DNA of 64,000 nt from Motiliproteus sp965230185 (GTDB taxonomy: Bacteria > Pseudomonadota > Gammaproteobacteria > Pseudomonadales > Balneatricaceae): assembly GCA_965230185.1 (NCBI GenBank), contig OZ245995.1, forward strand, positions 3,472,001-3,536,000, given 5' to 3'. A program made the translations under genes and the position numbers. Within the stretch, counting starts at the first letter, position 1; every line of letters starts with the position of its first letter. Below, in pieces: positions 45,844 to 55,094 of this stretch. Below the pieces are notes generated by a model, which saw only the letters and a list, made by a program, of their open reading frames with translations, was not told the DNA's origin and did not search any database.

Positions 45844-47415
45844 ATGAATCTGATCCGAAGCCTTAACGCTTATCGTCTGCATAACCCGCTCGGCGTGCGC
45901 CTGCTGACGGCGATACTGCTCTGCAGTTCGGCCATCACCCTGCTGGCCACCGCCACCCAGCTGTGGCTGGATTATCGCAACGAGCTGTCGGCCATCGATG
46001 AACGCATTAAGCAGATCGAAGACAGCTCGCTGGACAGCCTTGCCGCCAGCCTCTGGGAGATCAATCCGGGACAGGTACGGGTGCAGCTGGAGGGGCTGAA
46101 GCAACTGCCGGACGTCGCCCACCTGGAGCTGAATACGCCCTTCGGCGAACACTTTGTCGCCGGCACCCCGCCCGGGCAACACGGCACCGTCAGACGCAGT
46201 TACCCGCTCAGCCACACAGAGGAGGAGCGCCAATATGATCTCGGCACCCTGCAGCTGACCATCAGCCTGGAACACGTCTATAAACGGCTACGGGACCGGG
46301 TACTGGTCATTCTCACCAGCCAGGGCATCAAGACCTTTCTGGTATCGATATTCATCCTCTACATCTTCCACCGTCTGATTACCCAGCATCTGGGCACCAT
46401 GGCCCGCTATGCCCGACGCCTGAAGCTGGATCGCCTCAGCACTCCACTGGCCCTGAAACGACGCTCCCGCAACCGCGATGACGAGCTCAGCCAGGTGGTC
46501 AGCGCCATGAACGAAATGCGCGAGTCGATGCTGGAGGATATGGAGCGGCGGGCACAGGCGGAACAGGCGCTGGCCCGGCTGAACAGGGAACTGGAGCAAC
46601 GGGTTCGTCAGCGCACCCGTGAGCTGGAACAGACCAACGAAGAGCTTCGCAACGCCCTGGACAGCCTGCGCACCACCCAGCAGCAGTTGATCGAATCGGA
46701 AAAGATGGCCGCCCTTGGCGGGCTGGTGGCTGGCGTCGCCCACGAAATCAACACCCCGGTGGGCATCGGTTATACCGCCGCTTCCTTCCTCGACAAACGG
46801 GCCAGTGAGCGGCTGCAGCAGCAACTGAGTTCCGACGAACGACAATTTTCAGAGCTGGCGCTGGAGAGCAGCCAGTTGATCAGCCAGAACCTGGAACGGG
46901 CCGCCCAACTGGTCAGCGCCTTTAAACGGGTCTCCGTGGACCAGTCCAGTGAACAACGCCGCACCTTCGAGCTGGCCGAATATCTGGATGAGATCGTGCT
47001 GTCGCTGAACCCCCGAATTAAAAGCAGCGGTTGCGAGATCCATATCCGCTGCCCGCAACTGATGCTGGACAGCTATCCCGGCGCCTACTATCAGATCCTG
47101 ACCAACCTGATTCTGAATTCACTGATTCATGGTTTCGGGGATCGCAAAGGCGGGCTGATCGAGATTAATGTGAAAATCAGTGGTGAGCGGCTGCAGCTCC
47201 GCTATCGGGATGACGGTGTCGGTATCACCGAGGGCTTTGAGCGTCGGCTGTTCGAACCTTTCGTAACCACTCGTCGCAATCAGGGCTGCAGCGGCCTGGG
47301 TATGCATATCGCCTACAATCTGGTCACTCAGCTGCTGAACGGCGAGATCAGTTGCCAGCAGGATTCAGATCCCGGCGCCTGCTTTGTGCTTAACCTGCCG
47401 TTGCAGATCGACTGA
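45844..47415 (+). CDS. membrane sensor histidine kinase
   Basis: 523 residues from the ATG at 45844. Transmembrane helix about 17-40, a periplasmic domain about 41-155 (SSLDSLAASLWEINPGQV), a second helix 160-177, a HAMP-like and long coiled-coil region to about 285, then the H-box GLVAGVAHEINTPVG with phospho-acceptor His300. ATP domain: N box LTNLILNSLIHGF, G1 DDGVGIT, G2 SGLGMHIAYNLV. No response regulator gene is adjacent. It lies back-to-back with the TAXI operon and converges with a second TAXI binding protein, so it may report ligand levels to that system. Confidence 0.9.
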   Translation: MNLIRSLNAYRLHNPLGVRLLTAILLCSSAITLLATATQLWLDYRNELSAIDERIKQIEDSSLDSLAASLWEINPGQVRVQLEGLKQLPDVAHLELNTPFGEHFVAGTPPGQHGTVRRSYPLSHTEEERQYDLGTLQLTISLEHVYKRLRDRVLVILTSQGIKTFLVSIFILYIFHRLITQHLGTMARYARRLKLDRLSTPLALKRRSRNRDDELSQVVSAMNEMRESMLEDMERRAQAEQALARLNRELEQRVRQRTRELEQTNEELRNALDSLRTTQQQLIESEKMAALGGLVAGVAHEINTPVGIGYTAASFLDKRASERLQQQLSSDERQFSELALESSQLISQNLERAAQLVSAFKRVSVDQSSEQRRTFELAEYLDEIVLSLNPRIKSSGCEIHIRCPQLMLDSYPGAYYQILTNLILNSLIHGFGDRKGGLIEINVKISGERLQLRYRDDGVGITEGFERRLFEPFVTTRRNQGCSGLGMHIAYNLVTQLLNGEISCQQDSDPGACFVLNLPLQID

Positions 47416-47479
47416 GTTTTCCAGAATCACAGCCATTCCGGTAACGACGGCCAGAACAGGCCTTTTCAACCGCTAAATC

Positions 47480-48475
47480 TCAGTCGCTGACCATCCCCGC
47501 TTCCCGATAGTAGCGAAGCGCGCCCGGATGCAGCGGCGCCGAGAACGGACCGTGTATCATCTGTCGGGTGTCCAGTGCCACGAAGGCGGGATGAAGGCGG
47601 CGGAACTGATCGGAATTTTCGAAGACCGCCCGTACCAGTGAATAGGCGACATCTTCGCTCAGACGATTGCTGGCGAAAAAAGTCGCATGTACGCCCAGGG
47701 TCGTTACCGGCTCCGGATTACCGGCATAGATCCCCCCGGGGATCGAGGCTCTGTGGTAGTAGGGGTTTCCTGCGATCATTCGTTCCACCGCCGGCCCGAC
47801 CACCCTGACCAGCCGGCTTTCGCAGTTGCGGGTCACCTCCTTGATAGCCCCCGTAGGATGTCCGACGGTGTAGATCATCACATCGATCCGGTTATCGCAG
47901 AGGGCCCGGGCCTGGTCAGCCGGTTCCAGCTCCGGCGTTTCGGCAAAGACACTGAGGTCCCAGCCCAGCGCCCGCAGCAGCACCTCAAAAGTAGCGCGCT
48001 GACCCGAGCCCGGCTTACCGATACTGACCCGTTTCCCCCGCAACTGTTCGAGATCGCTGATCCCGGCATCAGCTCGCGCCACGATCGTCAGGTACTCGGG
48101 ATAGAGCGAGAACAGAGTACGCAAATCAGCATCGGCGCCGTCCTCATCGAACCGCTCGCTGCCGTGAAAGGCATGATAGACCCAGTCCGACTGGGCAATG
48201 CCGAGATCCAGCTGCCCCCGGCGTACCTGCTGCAGGTTGTCCACCGAGCCACCGGTACTCTGCACCGAACAGCGAATACCATGATCGGCACGGGTATTAT
48301 TGACCAACCGGCAGATGGAGCCGCCAGCGGGATAGTAAACGCCGGTAAAGCCGCCGGTCCCCAGGGAGACGATACTGCTCTCCGCCCTGACCGCGGAGAA
48401 CGGCAGGACGATAGCGAGGATTACCAGCACCAGCCCGACCAGTACCACGGATGAAACGCCTGCTTTCCGGTTCAT
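47480..48475 (-). CDS. second TAXI-family solute-binding protein, without its own permease
   Basis: 331 residues from the ATG at 48475, preferred over the TTG at 48532 because it gives a proper signal peptide (VVLVGLVLVILAIVLPFSAVRA) and has GAAGAG upstream. TAXI blocks: IVSLGTGGFTGVYYPAGGSIC, STGGSVDNLQQVRRGQLDLGIAQSDW, LRGKRVSIGKPGSGQR and DVMIYTVGHPTGAIKE. It is a clear but diverged paralogue of the protein at 44327-45316. With no permease of its own it may share that permease or serve as the periplasmic sensor of the adjacent kinase. Confidence 0.92.
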   Translation of the reverse strand: MNRKAGVSSVVLVGLVLVILAIVLPFSAVRAESSIVSLGTGGFTGVYYPAGGSICRLVNNTRADHGIRCSVQSTGGSVDNLQQVRRGQLDLGIAQSDWVYHAFHGSERFDEDGADADLRTLFSLYPEYLTIVARADAGISDLEQLRGKRVSIGKPGSGQRATFEVLLRALGWDLSVFAETPELEPADQARALCDNRIDVMIYTVGHPTGAIKEVTRNCESRLVRVVGPAVERMIAGNPYYHRASIPGGIYAGNPEPVTTLGVHATFFASNRLSEDVAYSLVRAVFENSDQFRRLHPAFVALDTRQMIHGPFSAPLHPGALRYYREAGMVSD

Positions 48476-48655
48476 GGCTCTTCGAGTCACTGCCTGAGAC
48501 CTCCGAGGAAATACTGAAATCCTGAACGGCAACCGCCTGCGCTACCCTTCAGTTACTTTCTTGCAGCCCTGCGGATCGCCAATGCCGATCTGCAGGGTGC
48601 GGAAAAAGTACGCTGTAAAACAAGTGGCGCCAGTGGCGGTGATCGCTTTCAACCT

Positions 48656-49114
48656 TCAGCCAGCGCCGGTCAACTGCTGCCATTGCACCACCCCGCCACT
48701 GACCGCCAGATAGCGCAGCAGCTTACCGACCAGAATCAGCAATGCACTGAACCAGAGATTCATCTTCAGCCAGCCGCTGATCAGGCAGAGCGGGTCACCG
48801 ATCACCGGCAGCCAGGAGAGCAGCAGTACCGGGTAACCTCTGCGCTGAATCCAGGTACGGGCCTGCTGCTGACGCTCGCTCAGCCGTTTCAGTGGAAATC
48901 GACAGGCCAGCCAGTATCCCATCAGCCAGCTGATCAGACCACCGAGGGTATTGCCCAGGGTGGCAACCGCCACCAGCAGCCAGAGTGGATAGAGCTGCTG
49001 ACTGAGCAGATAACCGAGATAGACTTCGGAGCCGCCAGGCATCAGCGTCGAGGCGATCAGGCTGCTGCCGAACAATCCCCAGAGTTCGGCGCTGTAGAGC
49101 CAGCTTTCGATCAC
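48656..49114 (-). CDS. YqaA-like inner-membrane protein (SNARE-associated/DedA-like)
   Basis: 152 residues. Membrane segments with a LIASTLMPGGSEVYLGYLL stretch, GNTLGGLISWLMGYWLA, and LLSWLPVIGDPLCLISGWLKM, the pattern of YqaA proteins of the VTT/DedA superfamily. It starts at GTG 49114, and its first bases overlap the recQ stop (GTGA), so the two are translated from one message. The function of YqaA is not known. DedA relatives help maintain membrane lipid carriers or the proton gradient. Confidence 0.83.
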   Translation of the reverse strand: MIESWLYSAELWGLFGSSLIASTLMPGGSEVYLGYLLSQQLYPLWLLVAVATLGNTLGGLISWLMGYWLACRFPLKRLSERQQQARTWIQRRGYPVLLLSWLPVIGDPLCLISGWLKMNLWFSALLILVGKLLRYLAVSGGVVQWQQLTGAG

Positions 49115-51246
49115 AGCCGTCCCTGTCGCTGCAGCTCACCCTTAACACAACGTAACAGCCCGGTGGGCAGTTCGGTATCCAGCTGACGGCTGAGATTCTG
49201 CAAAGATAACGGCGGCTGCTCTTCGGTCAGCAGCAGCTGTTCAATCTGTTCGCGGACCCGGCCGCTGAGCTCGATCACCTCGTCAAAACAGACTTCATCA
49301 AGCCGAATGGCCGTTGCCAGATGGTTGTAGACGCTGTCGTGATTGAGCTGCCGCTGACGGGCGATCTGATCGACGCTCATCCCGGCCCGGGCCAGATTCA
49401 GACACTCCTGGCCCTGCTGCTGCGGCGCCTCGTCGGCGGTTTCAGAGAATTCGCTGAGCAGGTCGACAAAATGCTCACCATACAGCTCCAGCTTACGCCG
49501 GCCGACGCCACTGATCCGGCTCAGCGCCGACAGACTGTCCGGCCGCAATTCCACCATCTCCATCAGGGTGGCGTCATGGAAGATCACATAGGGCGGCACA
49601 TCCTGCTCATCGGCCAGATTACGGCGCAGCACCCGCAACGCTTCCCAGAGCTGCTGATCCTCACCGCTGAAGCGCTGGTGGGAAGCGACCCGCAGCTTCT
49701 TACGGGAATCGCCCTTCTCCGCCACGTCGCGACGCAGCTGAATCTGCTCCTCACCACGCAGCAGCGGTCGGCACTGCTCCGCCAGACGCAATACGCCGTA
49801 GCCATCCATATCCACCGTCAGCAGCCCCCGCGCCACCAGCTGGCGGAACAGCGAACGCCATTCTTTGGCGGACAGCTCACGACCGATACCGAAGGTGCTG
49901 AGATTGTGATGACCATTCTGGCTGATCTTGTCCGAGGATTTGCCCAGCAGCACATCGATCAGGTGACCGACGCCGAAGCGCTGGCCGGTGCGGTAGACCG
50001 TGGACAGTGCCTTGCGGGCCGCCTCGGTACCATCCCAGGTCTCCACCGGATTAAGGCAGGTGTCGCAGTTGCCGCAGGCCGGATGCTCATTCTCACCGAA
50101 ATAGCTGAGCAGCGACTGACGCCGGCAGCTGGTGATTTCGCAGAGACCCAGCATCGACTCCAGTCGCTGACGCTCGATCTGCTTCTGCAGATCCGGCGCA
50201 TCGGAGCTCTCCAGCATCTGCCGCAGAAAGATCACGTCCTGCAGCCCATACACCATCCAGGCATCGGCAGGCTCGCCGTCCCGGCCGGCGCGACCGGTCT
50301 CCTGGTAGTAGGCCTCGATACTTTTGGGCAGATCGAGATGAGCGACAAAGCGCACGTTAGGCTTATCGATGCCCATGCCGAAAGCGATGGTGGCAACAAT
50401 GACCACCGATTCCTCGGCCAGAAAACGGTGCTGGTGATGAGCCCGCAGATCCGCCGGCAGACCGGCATGATAGGGTAGCGCATTCCAGCCCTGCTGCTGC
50501 AGCCACTGGGCGGTCTCCTCCACCTTCTTGCGGGAGAGACAGTAAACAATACCGGCATCACCTTTATGGTCGCGATTGAGAAAGCGCAGCAGCTGCTGAC
50601 GAGCATTCTGCTTGGGACCGATGCTGTAACGGATGTTGGGTCGGTCAAAACCACGGACGAACACCGACGCCTGCTCCAGCGCCAGCCGCTCGACGATCTC
50701 ATCGCGGGTACGCTGATCGGCGGTCGCGGTCAGGGCGATACGGGGTACCGCAGGAAAACGTTCGTGGAGCACCGACAGCTGCAGATATTCGGGTCGGAAG
50801 TCGTGTCCCCACTGAGATACGCAGTGAGCTTCATCGATGGCGAAAAGAGCTATATGACAGCCATCCAGCAGCGCCAGCGTGCGCGGCTGCAGCAGCCGCT
50901 CCGGCGCCACATAGAGCAGATCTAGCTCGCCGTTACGGAGCCGATCCTCCACCGATCGCAACTGCTCAGGATTGAGGGTCGAATTGAGGTAGGCCGCCCG
51001 TATTCCGAGCTGGGACAATGAACGCACCTGATCTTCCATCAGCGCAATCAGTGGTGAGACCACCAGACCGGTGCCTTCACGCAGCAGTGCCGGCAGCTGA
51101 TAACAGAGGGATTTACCGCCGCCGGTGGGCATCAGCACCAGTGCATCGCGACCTTCCAGCAACGCCGAAACCACGCGGTCCTGTGGAGCACGGAATTCGT
51201 CAAAACCGAAGGTGGTTCGTAATCTGTTTAAGGCCCGCTCCATCAT
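49111..51246 (-). CDS. recQ: ATP-dependent DNA helicase RecQ
   Basis: 711 residues, 3'-5' DNA helicase. Motif I is MPTGGGKSLCYQLP, motif II FAIDEAHCVSQWGHDFRP, motif VI YQETGRAGRDG. The zinc-binding domain has CRRQSLLSYFGE and CGNCDTC, followed by the winged-helix RQC part and an HRDC domain around 530-600 (LWEALRVLRRNLADEQDVPPYVIF). A C-terminal extension of about 100 residues follows HRDC, with AGMSVDQIARQRQLNHDSVYNH, a helix-turn-helix-like RQC-tail found in longer RecQ forms. RecQ restarts forks and processes recombination intermediates. Confidence 0.95.
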   Translation of the reverse strand: MMERALNRLRTTFGFDEFRAPQDRVVSALLEGRDALVLMPTGGGKSLCYQLPALLREGTGLVVSPLIALMEDQVRSLSQLGIRAAYLNSTLNPEQLRSVEDRLRNGELDLLYVAPERLLQPRTLALLDGCHIALFAIDEAHCVSQWGHDFRPEYLQLSVLHERFPAVPRIALTATADQRTRDEIVERLALEQASVFVRGFDRPNIRYSIGPKQNARQQLLRFLNRDHKGDAGIVYCLSRKKVEETAQWLQQQGWNALPYHAGLPADLRAHHQHRFLAEESVVIVATIAFGMGIDKPNVRFVAHLDLPKSIEAYYQETGRAGRDGEPADAWMVYGLQDVIFLRQMLESSDAPDLQKQIERQRLESMLGLCEITSCRRQSLLSYFGENEHPACGNCDTCLNPVETWDGTEAARKALSTVYRTGQRFGVGHLIDVLLGKSSDKISQNGHHNLSTFGIGRELSAKEWRSLFRQLVARGLLTVDMDGYGVLRLAEQCRPLLRGEEQIQLRRDVAEKGDSRKKLRVASHQRFSGEDQQLWEALRVLRRNLADEQDVPPYVIFHDATLMEMVELRPDSLSALSRISGVGRRKLELYGEHFVDLLSEFSETADEAPQQQGQECLNLARAGMSVDQIARQRQLNHDSVYNHLATAIRLDEVCFDEVIELSGRVREQIEQLLLTEEQPPLSLQNLSRQLDTELPTGLLRCVKGELQRQGRL

Positions 51247-51511
51247 GGCGCAGCATTATCGATGATCGTGGCAGCAGTGTCATCCGCTGATTGCAGATAT
51301 AAGCCGTCGTCTGACATACAGGCGCCGGTGGATAGTCAGAGTTCAGCACTCTGACCGGAACCGAATCCCCTCTGCCTGCGCCGGGCCCCGCAGACCGGAG
51401 CGGGATAAAGCAAGCACTTGTCTGAGGCCGCAGACCGAGTTCGCCCAGCGCCCGATTCAGACGAGGAGTGAGGGAAGCCGAAGGCCGTTGGCATGGGGCG
51501 GCGTTCTTTTG

Positions 51512-51559
51512 CTTATCTTTTCTTCGCTGCTGAAGAAAAGTAAGTCGCCGACAGGGCGA
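51512..51559. other. paired hairpins conserved in every repeat unit
   Basis: CTTATCTTTTCTTC pairs with GAAGAAAAGTAAG (13 pairs, one bulge, loop GCTGCT), followed directly by TCGCC-GACAG-GGCGA. The same elements recur 474 bases apart in units 2 and 3. In the diverged last unit the arms change to a perfect 14-pair stem at 52934-52967 and to GCGCC/GGCGC at 52968-52983. Confidence 0.8.
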
Positions 51560-51647
51560 AACGGGTCTTTCAGATAGCAACAGAAATTCAGGAGAAATCC
51601 TGACTTATTGAGTTTGCTGAGATTTTTGTTTCGCCTTTCCCGTGCGA

Positions 51648-51675
51648 GTTCCTTTGCTTTGCGCGGCAAAGGAAC
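51648..51675. other. second perfect hairpin of the repeat unit
   Basis: GTTCCTTTGC and GCAAAGGAAC pair perfectly (10 pairs) around TTTGCGCG; the sequence recurs unchanged in units 2 and 3. A smaller stem, CAGGA-GAAA-TCCTG with a GNRA-type loop, lies about 70 bases before it in each full unit. Confidence 0.75.
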
Positions 51676-53187
51676 CAAAACGCGCTTATCGTTGCTGACG
51701 ACGAAATCGGTCCCCCAATTACTGAGGCAGAATTCAAGCGCTGTTACATGGGCCGCTTTCGATCGATCGCGTTAATCCTGATAGTAAAGAGTTGCTCCCT
51801 GGCTTTAAAACCGACACAGAACTATAAGCCGGCACCAGATCCCCTTTACCAGCGCCGAGCCCCGCAGGCTGAAGCGGGATTAAGCAAGCGCTTGTCTGAG
51901 GCCGCAGGCCGAGTTCGCGCAGTGCCCGCTTCAGATGAGGAGTGAGGGAAGCCGAAGGCCGTTGGCATGGGGCGGCGTTCTTTTGCTTATCTTTTCTTCG
52001 CTGCTGAAGAAAAGTAAGTCGCCGACAGGGCGATACGGGTCTATCTAATGGCCACAGAAACTCAGGAGAAATCCTGACTTATTGAGTTTGCTGAGATTTT
52101 TGTTTCGCCTTTCCCAGGCGAGTTCCTTTGCTTTGCGCGGCAAAGGAACCAAAACGCGCTTATCGTTGCTGACGACGAAATCGGTCCCCCAATTACTGAG
52201 GCAGAATTCAAGCGCTGTTACATGGGCCGCTTTCGAGCGATCGCGTTAATCCTGATAGTAAAGAGTTGCTCCCTGGCTTTAAAACCGACACAGAACTATA
52301 AGCCGGCATCAGATCCCCTTTGCCAGCGCCGAGCCCCGCAGGCTGAAGCGGACTAGAGCAAGCGCTTGTCTGAGGCCGCAGGCCGAGTTCGCGCAGTGCC
52401 CGCTTCAGATGAGGAGTGAGGGAAGCCGAAGGCCGTTGGCATGGGGCGGCGTTCTTTTGCTTATCTTTTCTTCGCTGCTGAAGAAAAGTAAGTCGCCGAC
52501 AGGGCGATACGGGTCTATCTAATGGCCATAGAAACTCAGGAGAAATCCTGACTTATTGAGTTTGCTGAGATTTTTGTTTCGCCTTTCCCTGGCGAGTTCC
52601 TTTGCTTTGCGCGGCAAAGGAACCAAAACGCGCTTATCGTTGCTGACGACGAAATCGGCCCCCCAATTACTGAGGCAGAATTCAAGCGCTGTTACATGAG
52701 CCGCTTTCGAGCGATCGCGTTAATCCTGATAGTAAAGAGTTGTTCCCTGGCTTCAAAACCGACACAGAACTATAAGCCGGCATCAGATCCCCTTTGCCAG
52801 CGCCGAGCCCCGCAGGCTGAAGCGGACTAGAGCAAGCGCTTGTCTGAGGCCGCAGGCCGGGTTCGCGCAGCGCCCGCTTCAGGTGAGGAGTGAGGGTAGC
52901 CGAAGGCCGGTGGCATGGAGCGGCCTCTTTTTGCTTCATTTTTCTGAGCCGATTCAGAAAAATGAAGGCGCCCGGCAAGGCGCAATCACAAACATCGGTT
53001 AACTCAGGCAAGCCAGGAATACCCCGGGTAACCGGGTTTACTAAGGTTATTGCTTAGCTCTTTCCCGGAAGCTCCGGCAATCCCGCGCCAGTCTCTTCAA
53101 CGTTTACAATAAACAGAGCATGCAAATATCCGCTAAGGACAGAATCAGCTCCTTTTTGATTTGAGCTCGGTAAGGCAAAATACAGGC

Positions 53188-53216
53188 TGTAACCTGACCC
53201 GGGCTGGGTATACAAT
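53188..53216 (+). promoter_or_regulatory. probable promoter of the UPF0149 gene
   Basis: A TACAAT -10 (within TATACAAT, 53209-53216) lies 54 bases before the start codon. A weak -35 (TGTAAC at 53188) is 17 bases upstream. It sits just past the repeat array. Confidence 0.45.
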
Positions 53217-53269
53217 GCCCGCAACCAACGATCACCGGCCCCGCCGGTCAACGCAGTGAGCATTCCATT

Positions 53270-53899
53270 ATGAGCCAACGCCCGGACAGAGCCCCGCTGG
53301 ACGAAACCGAAATCGACGAACTGGAGAACTTTATCTTCTCCGCGGCGGTATCCGATGAGTCTCTGGATTACCTCGGCATTCACGGTCTGCTGACCGCGCT
53401 GGCAGTCTCACCTGCCGAAGTACCGATGGATGAGTGGCTGGAAGTGATCTTCGACGGCGTGCCCGGCTACAGCGATGAAGCCCAGCAGCAGCGTATCCAG
53501 TCGCTGCTGCAACGGGAATACCTGGCCCTCTGTGAAGAGCTGAATAACGAAGAAGCCCCGGAACTGCCCTGCGATCTTACCCTCGATGACGAGGAAGAGA
53601 TGCTGACGGTCTGGAGTCAGGGCTTTATGGAAGGGGTGTTCCTGCGGGAAAGCGACTGGTTCAGCAAAAACGAAGAGCAGGTCGCCGAGCTGATGCTGCC
53701 CATTATGCTGGCTTCAGAGCTGTTCGATGATCCCGGCTTTGCCGATATCCGCAACAATGAAAAGCTCTGTGAACAGCTCTGCGGCGAAATCCCGGACCTG
53801 ATCACCGACCTCTATCTGCACTTCCGTGTACCGGAAGATAATAAACCGGCAAAGAGCCAGGGCCCGAAGCGCAGCAGTCGCGGACGCGGACGTCGCTGA
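53270..53899 (+). CDS. UPF0149 (YgfB/YecA-like) family protein
   Basis: 209 residues, mainly acidic and helical. Family blocks are SLDYLGIHGLLTALAVSP, PMDEWLEVIFDG, and a later TVWSQGFMEGVFL segment. It ends in a basic KRSSRGRGRR tail and has no SEC-C zinc motif, unlike full YecA proteins. The role of the family is not settled. It is the first gene after the repeat array and converges with the LysR regulator. Confidence 0.85.
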   Translation: MSQRPDRAPLDETEIDELENFIFSAAVSDESLDYLGIHGLLTALAVSPAEVPMDEWLEVIFDGVPGYSDEAQQQRIQSLLQREYLALCEELNNEEAPELPCDLTLDDEEEMLTVWSQGFMEGVFLRESDWFSKNEEQVAELMLPIMLASELFDDPGFADIRNNEKLCEQLCGEIPDLITDLYLHFRVPEDNKPAKSQGPKRSSRGRGRR

Positions 53900-53909
53900 G
53901 CCATCCTGG

Positions 53910-53928
53910 CCCGATAGCAGATATCGGG
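53910..53928. terminator. hairpin between converging UPF0149 and LysR genes
   Basis: CCCGATA and TATCGGG pair perfectly around GCAGA, ten bases after the UPF0149 stop. A C-rich rather than T-rich stretch follows, so termination would be weak or rho-dependent. Confidence 0.4.
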
Positions 53929-53970
53929 CTGCCCCCCCCCTGGGGCCCGCCTTTGAAAACGGATCAGGTA

Positions 53971-54876
53971 TCACCGGTTTGCTGCCCGCAACTCATCATC
54001 AGCCCCGGAAAACCCCTGCCATAACAGACTGGCCACCGGCCCCGGGGCCTGTTCCTGGCGGCGGACCAGCCGTATCTCGCCTTCGATGCGATATTCCAGG
54101 TCCTGCGGTTCGAGAGCGACCAGAGAGCCCTCCCGCAGTTCCTGCGCCACCATATGTTCCGGCGCCAGCCCCCAGCCGAACCCAGCCAGCAGCAGCTGCT
54201 TCACCGTGAAGAAATCCCGGGATTTCCACTGTCGAATCCCTTTAATCAGGGTCAGCTTCTCAGAATCGAAACTGAGATTACTCTCTTCAATGACCAGATG
54301 AAGGTGCGGCTTCAGCTGCTCCACCGACTGCACTTCGTCGGGGGCAAACAGCTCTGATGAGGCCACCAGTAAGATATTGAAGCGACTGATCGGCAGGGTA
54401 TCGAAATCCCCCAGCGCGTAAAAGGTTGGCCACCAGGCGCTGACGGCCAGGTCCACCTCCCCTTTCTGCAGCATTTCCAGGGCACCGAAGCGGGACTTGC
54501 CGATAACATGTAACTCGGTTTCCGGGTATTGCTGCTGACACTGCTTCAGAACTTTGAGAATCGGCGGGTGCGGACAGATACTGTCGTAGGCGAAGCGCAC
54601 CAGGGGTTCATTGCCAGCCCCCAGATGACGACCGATCGAACCGAGTTGTTCGGTAGTCAGCAGTACTTCCTGGACCTTGCGATAGAAAGCGTGGCCTGCG
54701 GTCGTCAGGGTCAGGCGGTAGCTGTCCCGATCGAGGATCTCGAAACCGTATTCCGCTTCCAGCTTCTTAATCGCCATCGACAATGCGGGCTGTGTCTTAT
54801 GCAGGCGTTCGGCCGCCAGCTTGAGGGAACCACATTCGACAATGCAGTGGAGAGTGCGCAGCTGCTCAAGGGTCAT
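53971..54876 (-). CDS. LysR-family transcriptional regulator
   Basis: About 301 residues from the ATG at 54876, which aligns with the usual LysR start (MTLEQLRTLHCIVECGSLKLAAERLHKTQPALSMAIKKLE is split here as TLEQLRTL, the HTH helix pair and the linker helix); the open frame goes six codons higher from a TTG. The C-terminal part is the two-lobed effector domain (VRFAYDSICPHPPILKVL, VDLAVSAWWPTFYALG). It is divergent from the RND efflux operon 218 bases away and probably controls it. The inducer is unknown. Confidence 0.88.
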   Translation of the reverse strand: MTLEQLRTLHCIVECGSLKLAAERLHKTQPALSMAIKKLEAEYGFEILDRDSYRLTLTTAGHAFYRKVQEVLLTTEQLGSIGRHLGAGNEPLVRFAYDSICPHPPILKVLKQCQQQYPETELHVIGKSRFGALEMLQKGEVDLAVSAWWPTFYALGDFDTLPISRFNILLVASSELFAPDEVQSVEQLKPHLHLVIEESNLSFDSEKLTLIKGIRQWKSRDFFTVKQLLLAGFGWGLAPEHMVAQELREGSLVALEPQDLEYRIEGEIRLVRRQEQAPGPVASLLWQGFSGADDELRAANR

Positions 54877-54943
54877 ATAAATTATTCTTAACAAGATGCA
54901 AACAAATACTAAATATTATTTTATCCGCATTCCTCTTACCCTT

Positions 54944-55005
54944 CATCGATTATTCGCCCGCCAACTGAAGCTATCGATGCTTAAAGCGACAATCTGTGGA
55001 CAGAT
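54944..55005. promoter_or_regulatory. inverted repeats in the LysR/RND divergent region
   Basis: Two inverted repeats are visible: CATCGAT (54944-54950) with ATCGATG (54973-54979), and ATCTGT-GG-ACAGAT (54992-55005). They lie between the divergent starts, where a LysR-type regulator would bind. Which, if either, is the operator cannot be told from sequence. Confidence 0.4.
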
Positions 55006-55094
55006 GAATCAACAGATAAGCGAACCAGCAGAACTGGATTTCAGACAGACGAGCACTTACTAACTGCCTTTTACCGTAGAATTCGAGGGTTATT

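Larger units (their letters stand above)
51340..53070. repeat. tandem array of 474-bp structured repeats
   Basis: Three full units (51437-51910, 51911-52384, 52385-52858) with exact 474-base period, a partial, diverged unit before (from about 51340) and another after (52859 to about 53070). Units 2 and 3 differ at six positions by eye, unit 1 more, the outer units most, as expected if the array grew from inside by unequal exchange. Each unit holds several hairpins. Frames within it do not keep a common protein with start and stop, so I treat it as non-coding. The 2-kb space between recQ and the UPF0149 gene is filled mainly by this array. Confidence 0.93.

Noticed and set aside
51200..53011. 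Short open frames inside the repeat array
   Set aside because: The frames change start and end between units, carry no recognisable domain and overlap the hairpins. The array is better treated as non-coding.
51340..53070. CRISPR array
   Set aside because: The unit is 474 bases and repeats as a whole. There are no short repeats with unique spacers, and no cas genes.
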